A stretch of 64,000 nucleotides of DNA. Origin: Curvularia sp. ZM96. Taxonomy: Eukaryota > Ascomycota > Dothideomycetes > Pleosporales > Pleosporaceae. The position numbers and the translations under genes are program-made. The notes under the pieces were generated by a model that saw only the letters and a program-made list of their open reading frames with translations, was not told the origin of the DNA and did no database searches. The stretch spans positions 186,001-250,000 of the forward strand of contig JAJGBQ010000004.1 in the NCBI GenBank assembly GCA_022457065.1, written 5' to 3'. Of this stretch, positions 21,489 to 32,176 are shown one piece after another; within the stretch, counting starts at the first letter, position 1, and every line of letters starts with the position of its first letter.

Positions 21489-24400
21489 ATGCCTCGATCT
21501 GCCACAGTCTGGGCGGTGGCCCTGTTGATGGCCAGCATGTCTGGTTCGGGCCCGCTGCTCACAACAGCTGAGGCCATGCCTGCCCCAGGCCCTCAACAAA
21601 CTGGAAACCACCCTCGCTACTACTTCCCACGCCACATCAAGCGACAAATTGTTAACGCGACCGCCCCAATCGCCTCGACTTCGTCGTTGTCGCCCTCGCC
21701 CTCGCCCTCGGCACCAGGCACCACGTCGGATAAGCTCACGTCGCGTCAGCCCGACTTGAGCTCCTTTTTCGAGACGCTTTTCCGTGGCTCCTCCGACTCG
21801 GTTCTTGCGTCCTCGTCAAACCCGCTCGTCAGCACGAATGAAGTGGACCCTACATCAAACCCTCCCCTCGAGGCTATTACAACCCCGTCTTCAACCAACT
21901 CCACCGAGGTTCCCTCATCGAGCATCGCTTCGTCGTCGTCGTCGTTGTCGTCCAGTGCCGTCTCTTCACCACCTCTGTCATCCGCAGCCGATTCGACACC
22001 AGCTTCAGAGGCTCCTTCGGCACCGCTGCCTAGCGACACCGTTGTACAACAGTCATCTTCTGTCGGTTCGACAAACGGTCTTCCTTCGGCGATTGTCCAG
22101 CCTACCCCGTCGCCCAAGCCAGAGCCTGTTGAGCCGGAGCCGGTACCCTCGAAGCCTAGCCCATCGTCCGAGCCTGTCGAGTCGCGACCTACTCCTTCGC
22201 CTGAGCCGACTCCTTCGCCAGAGCCTACTCCCTCGCCAAAGCCCACTCCTTCGCCGAAGCCGGAGCCTATCCCAGAGCCTGTTGAGCCAAAGCCAACTCC
22301 ATCGTCCAAGCCAGAGCCTGTCGAGTCGCAACCTACCCCTTCGCCGAAGCCTACTCCTTCGCCGGAGCCGGAGCCTATTCCAGAGCCTGTCCCAGAGCCT
22401 GTCCAGTCGCCGTCTAGCCCGTCGTCCGAACCGGTTGTCGAGCCCACACCTGACAGCTCGTCATCCCCAGTGGTTTTCCCAGTTCCATCTTCTACGCCTA
22501 CCCCGGACAGCCCCATTCTTGGACCTATCATCGGCTCTACTGGTCTGCTCCCTGACATTATCGTCCAGCCCACGTCGTCCAGCCCGAGCCCGATTCCAAG
22601 CCCGACTCCGTCATCTGCTCCGACTGGTGGACTGCCAGATATCATCGTCCAGCCCTCCTCCTCTGTGGTTCAGTCTGCACCGGGCTCTACAGGTGGATTG
22701 CCAGATGTGATTGTTCAGCCATCATCTTCACCGGCGCCCGAAGTGGTTCCATCGCCAAAGCCGACGCCGAGCAGCGGTTCGACTGGCGGATTGCCAGATG
22801 TCATCGTCCAGCCGTCGTCCTCCCCAGCTCCTGAGGTTGTTCCATCGCCAGAGCCAACCCCAACCAACGGATCGACTGGTGGATTGCCAGATGTCATCGT
22901 CCCGCCCTCCTCCCCAGTCCAGTCTGCACCAGGCTCCACTGGTGGCATTCCTGACGTTGTAGTGACTCCCACTGCGGCCCCGGTTTCTTCTGCGGAGCCA
23001 ACATTGATCCAGTCGTCGAGCTTCCTTGGTCCTTTCATTGTTCCAGGAGCGAGCGAGCCAGTTTCTGACAGTGCCTCTCAGCCGACACCTACTACTCCTA
23101 GCCCCAGGCTCGGTTCTACTGGCGGTATCCCTGACATTGTTGTCCTTCCTACGAGCGGTCCCATCCTTGGTTCCACTGGTGGCATCCCCGACATCGTCGT
23201 TCTTCCTACCAGCAGTCCCCTTCTTGGTTCCACTGGCGGCATTCCCGATATTGTCGTGCTTCCTACTAGCAGCCCTCTTCTCGGTTCCACTGGCGGCATT
23301 CCCGATATCGTCGTCCTTCCTACCAGCAGCCCCATTCTCGGCTCTACCGGTGGAATCCCCGACATTGTCGTCCTCCCTACGCCTACCTCTGCTGCTAGCT
23401 CTGCTGCCAGTGCTTCTGATATCGTCATCATCCCGACAAGCACCCCTGCTGCTGGTTCTACTGGTGGTCTTCCCGACATTATTATTCTCCCCACACCTAG
23501 CCCCGAGGTGGGTTCCACTGGCGGAATTCCCGACATCATTGTTCTCCCTACACCAACCCCTGAGGTTGGTTCCACCGGTGGAATTCCTGACATTGTCGTC
23601 CTTCCTACCAGCTCCCCTGTCTCGCCTTCCGGCGAAGCATCTTCAGGCATCGTCATTGGAATCACCACTGCTCTCGGCACCCAAGGGTCTGCTTCTCCGA
23701 CTCCAACTGAGCCTTTGAGCTCGGGACCTATTCCAACCTCCGAGGCCGCTGCCACCAGCTCGGCATTGTCAGATGTTCCTCTCAGCTCGCAGGTCCCGTC
23801 CGACGTGCCTGGCATCACGCCTTCTGGTACTGGTGCTGGCGTCACTGCACCCACCCCTACAGTTGGTGACGCTAGCTTGCGCCCCACGATAGTTTCTTCC
23901 CTATCTGCGTCTGGCATCCCTACCAGTGAGCCCGTCATCCTTCCTCCCCTCCCAATTTCGAGCGTGCTGTCGGAGATCCTTCCATCTTCTGGTGTGCTGC
24001 CATCGTCGGGAGTATTCCCTTCGTCAGGTTCCGTGCCAACTGGTGTTGTGCCAAGCCCATCTTCTGGAGTTGTCACATCTTCTGGTGTGCCTACCTCCGA
24101 AGTTCTTTCATCCGGTGTACCCGCCTCTGAAGTTCTTTCTTCGACTGTCTCTGTGCCCACGGCCAGCGTCTCGCCTTCCCCGACAGCCTCTGGTATCACA
24201 CCATCTGGTAGTGGATCTGTTGGAACTTCAGCTGCGCCCACCGCCACTCCTGTGAGCAGCCAGTCTTTGAGTGTACCGGCCTCTGAAGAGGTATCATCAG
24301 GATTGTCGACAGCCGCGCCAAGCAGTGCCATACCCACACTGCTTCCGCCAACCTCTACCAACCTTACCCAGAGTGAGTTCCCTACAGCATCTGCTGGCAC

Positions 24401-25502
24401 AAGCTCGGCGGCGTCAGCACCAGCAGTCTCCACGCCAGTGCCCGCCTCGGAGACTCCGTCGCCAACTCCTTCGCCGGACCGCAGCCAATCCGCCTCCATC
24501 ATCATCCCAGTTAAGCCATCTCCCACAAGCAGCCCGTCGCCGATTGTATCTCTCACAGCAACGGCTACTGACAGCGCGACATCCCTCATCGTTGGTACTA
24601 GCATTATTGTAGAGGCTTCCTCGATGCCAGTTCCTACTGCTAGCCCCACTGCCAGTACTATCCCGTCAAGCTTGCCAAGGATGATTGCTCCTCCTGGAGG
24701 CGTTCCCGCCGAGGTTCCCCAGAACAGCTTTATTGGTCAGGTGTGCTTCAAGTGGCCGCTCAACTACCCCTTCGTCTCTGCCAACGACGGTGGTCAGCAA
24801 ATCTTCCACTACTTGCCAATCGCCATTGCCGACGGTCTCAACATCTCTCTTGCCGAGGTCAAGAACTACGGTTTGAAGCCCCTCAACACCATGGAGTACT
24901 CTGGTTTCATCACCACATTGGCCATGTTCACCATTCCCGAAGATCTACAGACCAAGCTTGCCGCTCAGCTCCGCAATCCTGCTGATCCTTTCTGGCACAA
25001 CAAGGACCCTACCGTCAACGCTTTGACCAACTTGATCAACACTGCATGCCCGCTCGCCGCTGGTAACCTTCCTGCCGACGGCCCTGCTGCCGGTTCCTCT
25101 GGCGGAGGTGACTCTTCATCCACCGACGGTAATTCAAACAACGGTGGTGCCATGGGCGGAGACATTGGTGCCAGCCGCAAGGTAAACTCCACCAGTGCCA
25201 TTGTCGCTAGCAGTGCCATCGTCGGAGCCATTGCCTATGGTGCTGCCATGTTCTTCGTTGCCCGCCGATACAGGAACAAGCGCATGGGCCACCAGCGTTC
25301 CAGCTCCGTGCCCAGCACAGGCCGTAACACCTTTGGCTCCATCCCCGGTGGTGCGGCTGCATGGATGCACGGCGCTCGCAATGGTCGCATGACACCTGGC
25401 AGCAGAGGCAGTCACGGTAGCAGCACCAGCCAAGGACGCAGCGTCAGGACCCAGCAAATTTCCGCTCCCGTCATGGCTGAAAACTCCCTTGGTTGGAACT
25501 AA
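21489..25502 (+). CDS. msb2: Msb2-type cell-surface signalling mucin
   Basis: One exon of 1337 residues. It starts with a hydrophobic signal (VWAVALLMASMSGSGPLL) and a dibasic site (HIKRQIV), a possible Kex2 cut. Residues about 50-1060 are Ser/Thr/Pro-rich mucin, expected to be heavily O-glycosylated, with a PSPEPTPSP repeat zone and about fourteen GSTGG[IL]PD-type repeats. Residues about 1077-1187 form the conserved membrane-proximal domain of Msb2 (GQVCFKWPLNYPFVSAND, QIFHYLPIAIADGLNIS, YSGFITTLAMFTIPEDL). A Gly-rich spacer leads to one membrane segment (IVASSAIVGAIAYGAAMFFVA, first 20 residues at 1236-1255) and a basic cytosolic tail of about 80 residues. In yeasts and plant pathogens Msb2 works with Sho1 upstream of Cdc42 and the Kss1/Fus3-type MAPK in filamentation, surface sensing and appressorium formation. 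The neighbours do not belong to that pathway. Confidence 0.88.
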   Translation: MPRSATVWAVALLMASMSGSGPLLTTAEAMPAPGPQQTGNHPRYYFPRHIKRQIVNATAPIASTSSLSPSPSPSAPGTTSDKLTSRQPDLSSFFETLFRGSSDSVLASSSNPLVSTNEVDPTSNPPLEAITTPSSTNSTEVPSSSIASSSSSLSSSAVSSPPLSSAADSTPASEAPSAPLPSDTVVQQSSSVGSTNGLPSAIVQPTPSPKPEPVEPEPVPSKPSPSSEPVESRPTPSPEPTPSPEPTPSPKPTPSPKPEPIPEPVEPKPTPSSKPEPVESQPTPSPKPTPSPEPEPIPEPVPEPVQSPSSPSSEPVVEPTPDSSSSPVVFPVPSSTPTPDSPILGPIIGSTGLLPDIIVQPTSSSPSPIPSPTPSSAPTGGLPDIIVQPSSSVVQSAPGSTGGLPDVIVQPSSSPAPEVVPSPKPTPSSGSTGGLPDVIVQPSSSPAPEVVPSPEPTPTNGSTGGLPDVIVPPSSPVQSAPGSTGGIPDVVVTPTAAPVSSAEPTLIQSSSFLGPFIVPGASEPVSDSASQPTPTTPSPRLGSTGGIPDIVVLPTSGPILGSTGGIPDIVVLPTSSPLLGSTGGIPDIVVLPTSSPLLGSTGGIPDIVVLPTSSPILGSTGGIPDIVVLPTPTSAASSAASASDIVIIPTSTPAAGSTGGLPDIIILPTPSPEVGSTGGIPDIIVLPTPTPEVGSTGGIPDIVVLPTSSPVSPSGEASSGIVIGITTALGTQGSASPTPTEPLSSGPIPTSEAAATSSALSDVPLSSQVPSDVPGITPSGTGAGVTAPTPTVGDASLRPTIVSSLSASGIPTSEPVILPPLPISSVLSEILPSSGVLPSSGVFPSSGSVPTGVVPSPSSGVVTSSGVPTSEVLSSGVPASEVLSSTVSVPTASVSPSPTASGITPSGSGSVGTSAAPTATPVSSQSLSVPASEEVSSGLSTAAPSSAIPTLLPPTSTNLTQSEFPTASAGTSSAASAPAVSTPVPASETPSPTPSPDRSQSASIIIPVKPSPTSSPSPIVSLTATATDSATSLIVGTSIIVEASSMPVPTASPTASTIPSSLPRMIAPPGGVPAEVPQNSFIGQVCFKWPLNYPFVSANDGGQQIFHYLPIAIADGLNISLAEVKNYGLKPLNTMEYSGFITTLAMFTIPEDLQTKLAAQLRNPADPFWHNKDPTVNALTNLINTACPLAAGNLPADGPAAGSSGGGDSSSTDGNSNNGGAMGGDIGASRKVNSTSAIVASSAIVGAIAYGAAMFFVARRYRNKRMGHQRSSSVPSTGRNTFGSIPGGAAAWMHGARNGRMTPGSRGSHGSSTSQGRSVRTQQISAPVMAENSLGWN
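23109..23393 (+). repeat. 57-bp tandem repeat array inside msb2
   Basis: Five consecutive units start at 23109, 23166, 23223, 23280 and 23337, each encoding 19 residues of the type LGSTGGIPDIVVLPTSSP plus one hydrophobic residue. The units are nearly identical in DNA, differing mostly at third codon positions. More diverged relatives of the same unit flank the array on both sides (about 22530-22990 and 23450-23610). The period being a multiple of three keeps the frame when copies are gained or lost. Confidence 0.95.
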
Positions 25503-26520
25503 GGTCTGCCTGTTTCCCGGCACACATCACGCGCTATCACTGTGTGATTGTACCACATACCAGACGTCGGCTGCACACCAAGCCACTGCACACGTCTAAT
25601 GCCATTTGATGTATCTACATTACGGCTATCCGCTTTATCAACATGTCCGCATCCATCTCTTGCACCGACCTCATCCAGGCTAGCATGCGTATCGCATCTG
25701 GCCACTCCATATTTTCTTCTCATCTTGTCGTCACTACTGTTCGGACACTCTCGTTAAGACCATCATAAAGCTTACACTAAACTTTAACATAGTTTTCACC
25801 AATTTTTTTCCTTTCGTTGTATTTCTCTTCTAAGATACCAGTCTATGCTTTCGGAGAAGCTAGACCGTTTTTTCCTCTGTTCGATCTGTTGATGGGTGCG
25901 GTGGCCACTGTATGCCGGGAATAGAAGACTTGGTGTAAAGTCCACTGTATTTATCATGCGTCGCGCATGCAATGGATAATGAGGGGCACTTGTGGGGAGG
26001 TTATTGTTCCAAGTAAATAGTCGTTGGCGAGAATTGAGAAAAGTTTACCAATCGACGAGTTTATTAGATGGTGTTGAACGAATGCATCATGAGTTTTTAA
26101 TGTAAAGTACAGATGGAAGATGCTTCTTTTTCAAGGCTGCGTGACACGGAGATGGTGATTTTATCAAAAAAAGCTGTTTGATTTCGTTGTAAAGGTAGCT
26201 TGGAACAGTTCCATGCTGTGCAACCAGCAAAGGCAGACGTGTCGCGCATTTCGTCTGTTTTCTACTAGTGACCTGAACCCTGGCGGTCTTGGCGCAGCTC
26301 CGCCGACATCGACACCTTGCGGATACCAAGTAATACGTTACCACGCAGCCCTTCGACGTCTAGCCCTCACTCTTTTCTCCGCTTCCCTACACAACCAACC
26401 TCGGTGTTCGCACGCACCCCGAGCCCTCTTCGGTGTCTGCCTTGCGCTTGTACGGACTGGCTACTAAAGCCACGTTCCCATAACCCACCCCTCCACAACA
26501 TACATACCTGAGCTACGAAG
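25503..26520. other. Intergenic: msb2 3' flank and sec27 promoter
   Basis: No gene motif. The left half is T-rich, consistent with a 3' end region; the right part near 26380-26515 is C/T-rich, as expected before a fungal start codon. Confidence 0.5.
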
Positions 26521-29500
26521 ATGCGGTTAGACGTAAAGGTACGACGCAAGACGCAATTGGGCATGTCCGCATAGGAGAATGGCATTGCTGACTTAGCTGT
26601 GGTTATAGAGGCAGCTTTTTGCGCGCTCTGAGCGTGTCAAGGGTAAGCGGACTTGAAATGCGCACGAGCTACTGGAACTTGAACTGACACATTGCAGGCA
26701 TCGGTAGGAATTGTACCTTTCTCAGAAATGGCTGTTGCTAAACAACCCCAAAGACTTTCACCCGACGGAGCCATGGATTCTTACCACTCTGTACAGCGGT
26801 ATGTATAGCCTAGCATCCACGACCACGAATGAGCGCTGACAAGAACAGGACATGTTCACATCTGGTCGTACATTTCGCAATCGATTGTCAAGACGTTCGA
26901 GCTTACCGACGTACCCGTCCGCGCCGGTCGCTTCATCGCCCGAAAGAACTGGATAGTGGCAGGTAGGATGCGGCCTCTCTACAACCCCACGAGGAGGAGC
27001 TGACATGCGCCAATCCAGGTTCCGACGATTTCCAACTGCGCGTGTACAACTACAACACCTCGGAAAAGGTCACATCGTTTGAGGCACACCCCGACTATAT
27101 TCGCGCAATCGCCGTCCACCCGACACAGCCCTTCGTCCTGACCGCCAGTGTGGGTGACGCTTCCTCAAAGGGAATACACAGATGAGGCTAATATGGCCAC
27201 AGGATGACATGACAATAAAGCTTTGGGATTGGGATAAGGGGTGGAAGTGTATGTTGAAGCCAAGTTCAGGACAAGAGAGCGGGTGCTGACCGGTACTAGG
27301 TGTGCAAGAGTTTGCTGGCCACCAGCACTATGTTATGGGCATTGCCATCAACCCAAAGGACCCCAACACATTTGCTTCCGCCTGTCTTGACAGGACCGTC
27401 AAGATATGGTCCCTCGGCAGTTCGACACCCAACTTCACTCTTGAGGCGCACGAGACCAAAGGTGTCAACTTCATCGACTACTACCCCCAGTCGGATAAGC
27501 CGTATTTACTCACTACCTCCGACGACCGCACAGTCAAGGTTTGGGACTACACTACAAAGGCGCTCATTGCGACCCTCGAGGGCCACACTTCGAACGTGAG
27601 CTTCGCAGTATACCACCCAGAACTTCCCGTCATTGTTTCCGGATCAGAAGACGGCACCATCAAGATCTGGCATTCTTCAACCTACCGGTTAGAGCAGTCG
27701 CTGAACTACGGTTTGGAGCGCGCGTGGTGTGTGTCATACCAAAAGGGCAAGAACGGCATTGCGCTCGGTTTCGACGATGGCGCGGTCGTCATCACCATGG
27801 GCCGTGAAGAGCCCGCAGTCAGCATGGACGGTAGCGGAAAGCTGCTTTGGGCCAAGAACAACGATATCCTCACCACTGTCATTAAGGGCAGTGACCAGCT
27901 CAAGGATGGCGAACGACTCACTCTTCCTAGCAAAGACCTTGGCTCTACCGAGCTCTACCCACAGGCGTTGCTTCACTCGCCAAATGGACGTTTTGTTGCC
28001 GTTTGTGGTGATGGCGAGTACATTATTTACACTGCACTTGCTCTCCGTAATCAAGCGTTCGGTTCCGCCATGGACTTTTGCTGGGCTTCGAAAGAGCACG
28101 ACAAGGACTACGCTATTCGGGAGTCGTCCACCAGCGTCAAAATCTTCCGCAATTTCAAGGAGCGAAGCGTGCTCAACGTTGGCTTCTCTGCCGATGGCTT
28201 GAGTGGTGGTGTTCTTCTCGGTGTAAAGGGACAGGGTGGCATCGGTCTGTTCGACTGGGACACTGGAGCTTTGGTTCGCAGAATTGAAGTCGAACCCAAC
28301 AATGTGTTCTGGTCTGAGAGCGGCGAGCTCGTGACCTTGGCTACCGAAGACACATTCTACGTTCTGCGTTACTCAAGAGAGAACTACCTCGAGGCTGTGC
28401 AGAACGGCGAGGTGGATGAGGATGGTGCCGAGTCTGCATTTGAGGTTGTCTGCGACATCAACGAGAGGTATGTGGATATCGATATACTGGATGGGTTCCT
28501 AGGGCTAACAGAACCGCAGCGTTCGCACTGGTACATGGGTGGGAGACTGCTTCATCTACACAAACAGCACAAACCGCCTCAACTACCTTGTCGGCGACCA
28601 GACATACACCATCTCGCACTTTGACTCACCCCACTATGTACTCGGATACCTGCCTCGTGACTCGAGAATCTACGTTGCCGACAAGGACGTTAACGTCGTC
28701 TCGTTTGCTCTGTCTCTGGCCGTGGTTGAGTACCAGACGCTCATTCTCCGTGGTGATCTTGAGGCTGCCGAGGAGACTCTGCCGTCGGTTCCCAAGGACC
28801 AGAACAACAAGATTGCTCGCTTCTTGGAAGGCCAAGGATACAAGGAAATGGCACTCAAGGTTGCCACGGACCCGGAGCATCGTTTCGATCTTGCTCTGTC
28901 CCTAGGTGATCTTCAACAAGCCGTCTCGATTGCTCGGGAGCAAGATACCGAGCACAAGTGGAAGACAGTTGGTGATGCTGCTCTCAGCAACTGGGACATG
29001 CAGCTTGCACAAGAATGTTTTGTCAAGGCCAAGGATCTCGGCTCTCTGCTTCTTCTGTACAGCGCCACATCCGACACGGATGGTCTGAGGGAACTGGCCT
29101 CTCTCGCCGAAAACGCCACTGCCAACAATGTGGCCTTTTCTGCACTCTGGCAGATTGGGGACGTGCAAGCCTGCATTGATCTTCTTGTCAAGACGAACCG
29201 CTTCGCCGAGGCTGTCCTCTTTTCACAAACCTACAAGCCTAGCGCGACGGCCAACCTAGTCAAGCAGTGGAAAGCGTCACTGGAAAAGGAGAACAAGACC
29301 AAGGTGGCCAGGCTACTCGGAACACCGCCTCAGGATGGCGAGGGTGATGCCGAGATGTTCCCAGAATGGGACGAGTACCTGAGGCTAGAGAAGGAAGGCG
29401 GCACTGTTGAGGATCTGCTTGTCCAGGAAGACGAGGGTGAAGCGGAGGACGCAGACGAGGAGATTGCGGCTGGTGCAGAGGAGGCGGAAGAGGAAGAAGA

Positions 29501-29549
29501 AGACGACGACGATGACGATGAGGACGACGAGGAAGAGGATGAGGAATGA
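26521..29549 (+). CDS. sec27: Coatomer (COPI) beta-prime subunit
   Basis: Nine exons: 26521-26538, 26609-26642, 26698-26703, 26754-26798, 26849-26962, 27019-27149, 27203-27248, 27300-28467 and 28520-29549, giving 863 residues. Introns are 50-70 nt with CTGAC/CTAAC branch sites. The start MRLDVKRQLFARSERVKGID is the beta-prime COP N terminus. Several WD40 blades follow (SDDFQLRVYNYNT, ASDDMTIKLWDWDKG, LDRTVKIWSLGS, SDDRTVKVWDYTT, SEDGTIKIWHSST), then the second propeller, the alpha-solenoid (KDQNNKIARFLEGQGYKEMA), and an acidic tail of nearly pure Asp/Glu. The protein coats Golgi-derived vesicles and binds KKxx signals of cargo returning to the ER. Length is close to yeast Sec27. The first intron-rich 780 bp contrast with two long 3' exons, a usual pattern for conserved fungal genes. 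Confidence 0.96.
26698..26703 (+). other. 6-nt micro-exon of sec27 (exon 3)
   Basis: The six bases GCATCG lie between a 55-nt intron (26643-26697, GTAAGC to TTGCAG) and a 50-nt intron (26704-26753, GTAGGA to CCAAAG). Joined to the flanking exons they complete the codons for Gly, Ile and Asp, giving VKGIDFHPTEPW. Skipping them would keep the frame but lose two residues at a point where animal beta-prime COP also has two residues (VKSVDLHPTEPW, from memory). Confidence 0.8.
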
Positions 29550-30207
29550 AAAAGACAAGTTGAGTGGTGATTGACTAAAGTCATGTTTCTTATGATGTTC
29601 AAAATAGTAGTCTGCCTATGTTTATTAGGGAGGGGGTGTGGCTGCTGAGAAGAATCTATAGTGTTCCGTACGGCTGGAAGAATGAAACAAGTCTAGCTGA
29701 CTGTATGTTTGTGTTTGGGGATTGACTAGTCACTAAATGAATACGTGTAGTTTTGTATTCACACTATGAGGGACACTCTGACTCCCTTCTCTTCTCTTCT
29801 CTTCGCTCCTTCAGAAGGGAGGGAGGACAACACAGAAAAGCGACTACTGAAAAAAAGAACGCCAATTCCATTCCATTCCCCATTTTCTATATCTAGTCAT
29901 ACATATTTCCCTTCACTTACTTATTTTGTTTGTTTGTTTATTTGTTCATATGTACGCGTTACAACGTGTGCTTGTGTTTTAGCTTGGATGCATTTGCATG
30001 TATATATATATGTGTGGATACACACAACACGGGTCATTTCTCTCTGTGTCTCGAATTCATGGCATAATACACACAGTGTAAGTGTTGGTGAGACGATGCA
30101 AATGTGTCATCTTTCGGCCCTTTTCTACCCTTCCCCCGCCCGCCCGTGCCATCCTTTGGGTATGTATATATGTTGATGTTTGTTTGGATTTTTGGGACTC
30201 GCCCTAT
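29550..30207. other. Convergent 3' flanks of sec27 and msp1
   Basis: AT-rich sequence between two convergent genes with simple TTTG and TATA-type stretches (about 29920-30020). No gene seen; both polyadenylation regions should lie here. Confidence 0.55.
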
Positions 30208-31902
30208 CTACCTTGACACAACCGGTTCTCTGTCTTCGATTTTCCCACGGGCAGAGGCCGCGGCGGAAGAAGATGAAGGCGGGGCACGAGGGTGGTACGG
30301 TTCGCTGCTGTACTGGCTTTCCTCCGTTGCGGCTGATGTAGTTGCGGCTTCTGATTGTGACTCGACGTCTTCTTCTTCTTCGTCGTCCTCTTCTTCTTCA
30401 GTAGTGTGCACTCTATTCCTGACTCGCTCGTTCATTTCCTCTCGTGTTTCGTCTAGGTTGTGGAGTTCACGTAGGCCTTTGCCTTTGCCGAAAAAGTCCT
30501 CGGTGCGGAGACCCCGCACGTCGGCGGCCTTGACGCCTTTGCTGCCTCTGAGGGTGCCTTCGGCTTTCTTGCGACGAATGTACTCGCGGACGGGACCCAT
30601 GGCGGCGTCTCGGCAGGCTTCCTTGATGTCGGAGCCGGACATGCCCGCGGAGATGCGGACCAAGTAGTTCAGGTCGAAGTTCTGGGTGTCAATCTTTGTG
30701 CCGCGGAGGATGAGGGAGAAGATGTTGTGGCGCTGGGCGGCGGAGGGGAGGGCAACGGGGAACTTCTTGGGCATGCGACGCAGGATGGCTTCATCAATGT
30801 CTTGGATGCGATTTGTGGCGCCGAGAATGCAGATACGTTGGGGATCCGATGTTCCTGACGATGTGGACGAGGCGAGTCCGTCCCAGTGCGTCATGAATCT
30901 GCGTGATAAGTTTAGTCACTCTCCTTTCTTATTTCCTGCAGGGAGAGGGGGAGAGGGAAACATACTCAGCCTTAACCATGCCACTAGCTTCGTGTTCTCC
31001 GCTTCTCCGTTGTCCAAGCACCGCATCAATCTCGTCGATAAAGACGATGCTGGGCTGCAGCTTTCGTGCCAAACTGAATACCGCATTCACGAGCTTGTTG
31101 CTGTCGCCGTACCACTTCTCGGTCAAAGTCGAAATATGTAGGTTGATGAAGCATGCGCCGGATTCGTGAGCGAGGGCTTTGGCAAGCATCGTCTTTCCGC
31201 ATCCAGGGGGCCCATAGAGCAAGACACCCGAGGGTGCGCTGAGGAGTGAGGAGCTGTGTGCATAGAGGTGGGGCATTGTGAGGGGGTATATGACGGATTC
31301 CTTGAGTTCTTCAATGATGGAGTCGAGACCACCGATATCTGCATGTTGTCAGTCTCTTTGCCGTTATCCAGACAATCATTCCCGTTCTCCTGAAAGCATT
31401 CAAGGTACGTGCTAAGGGTCCCCTAATCGATAAAACCATAGAATTCTCCCAACTTACCCTCAAATGTCACGGGAATCTCTTCGGGCGCAACAACCTCCAT
31501 GGCAATGGTCTGTTCGTACGTGTTCAGATTCAAGTCCTGTATCCGTGGCCGTCGATGCCGCGAGTCCGTCTCGTCGTCATCTTCGCTGTCGTACTCGCTG
31601 TAACTTTTCCGCCGTTTACTTGTAAGAATGGCGTCGAGTTTGCGTGTTGCGGCTGTGGCTTTGGCGCGGGCTTCTTCTTTCTGTTGGGCTTCGGGGTCGA
31701 GGCGCGTGAGCAGGTTGCGAATGACAAAGTAGGCTATTAATGGCTATCTCGGGGGTAAGCTTGGTTCTCAACATGCTTTCTGAGAACAACTAGGGCCGGA
31801 AGAGGACGTGGCGCATCGAATGGGTTGGACACGTACTGCTGCAGCTGCCATGAGGATATCCGGAAGATAGCCGGTGAGGCTGCTCTTCTTATTCGAACTC
31901 AT
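30208..31902 (-). CDS. msp1: Msp1/ATAD1-type AAA+ membrane-protein extractase
   Basis: Four exons on the reverse strand: 31902-31837, 31743-31458, 31338-30966 and 30898-30208, giving 471 residues. Introns are 93, 119 and 67 nt. The N terminus (MSSNKKSSLTGYLPDILMAA) with the following PLIAYFVIRNLL forms the single membrane anchor; the second half is only created by splicing. A coiled linker leads to the AAA domain: DIGGLDSIIEELKE, Walker A GPPGCGKT (160-167), Walker B IVFIDEID (215-222), then GATNRIQDIDEAILRRMPKKF with the arginine fingers. The C-terminal 60 residues are acidic and Ser-rich. Msp1 removes mistargeted tail-anchored proteins and stalled precursors from the outer mitochondrial membrane. 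The gene is divergent from tim21, with 274 bp between start codons. Confidence 0.93.
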
Positions 31903-32176
31903 CCTGTCTCGCGCTCTCAACTTCCCCCCAATGAGACAAGACGGTGTAAGTCGCGTGAATATGAGTCTGGCAAAGAGCCGATAGCGAGTGTGTGTGACAG
32001 TGTACTTGGTTGTTGAATACCAAAAGTTAGTTGGTTCCAGGGACCGCCGGCCCGCCACCTGCGCCTCGGCCTTGGCTGCATTTCACACGAGACCTCCGAC
32101 TCCGCATTCCAAGTCCAGTCGCATCGTCAGCCCCTCACTCGGAAACACTCGATACGCAACCAGCACAATCCCTACA
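31903..32176. promoter_or_regulatory. Bidirectional promoter region between msp1 and tim21
   Basis: Only 274 bp separate the two start codons, so both promoters and leaders must fit here or overlap the genes. An open frame from 31988 runs into tim21 without a stop, but its extra 63 residues do not look like a mitochondrial presequence. Confidence 0.65.

Noticed and set aside
23109..23393. Regular 57-bp repeats as a CRISPR-like array
   Set aside because: The units are contiguous, without spacers, and encode protein repeats in a fungal gene.
23078..24649. A 523-codon antisense frame across msb2 (and a 299-codon one at 21746-22645)
   Set aside because: These are mirror effects of the repetitive Ser/Pro/Thr codons of msb2; the products are Gly/Glu/Val repeats with no domain or signal.
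31988..32176. A 63-residue N-terminal extension of Tim21
   Set aside because: It would overlap the msp1 leader, and the inner ATG at 32177 starts a typical mitochondrial presequence.
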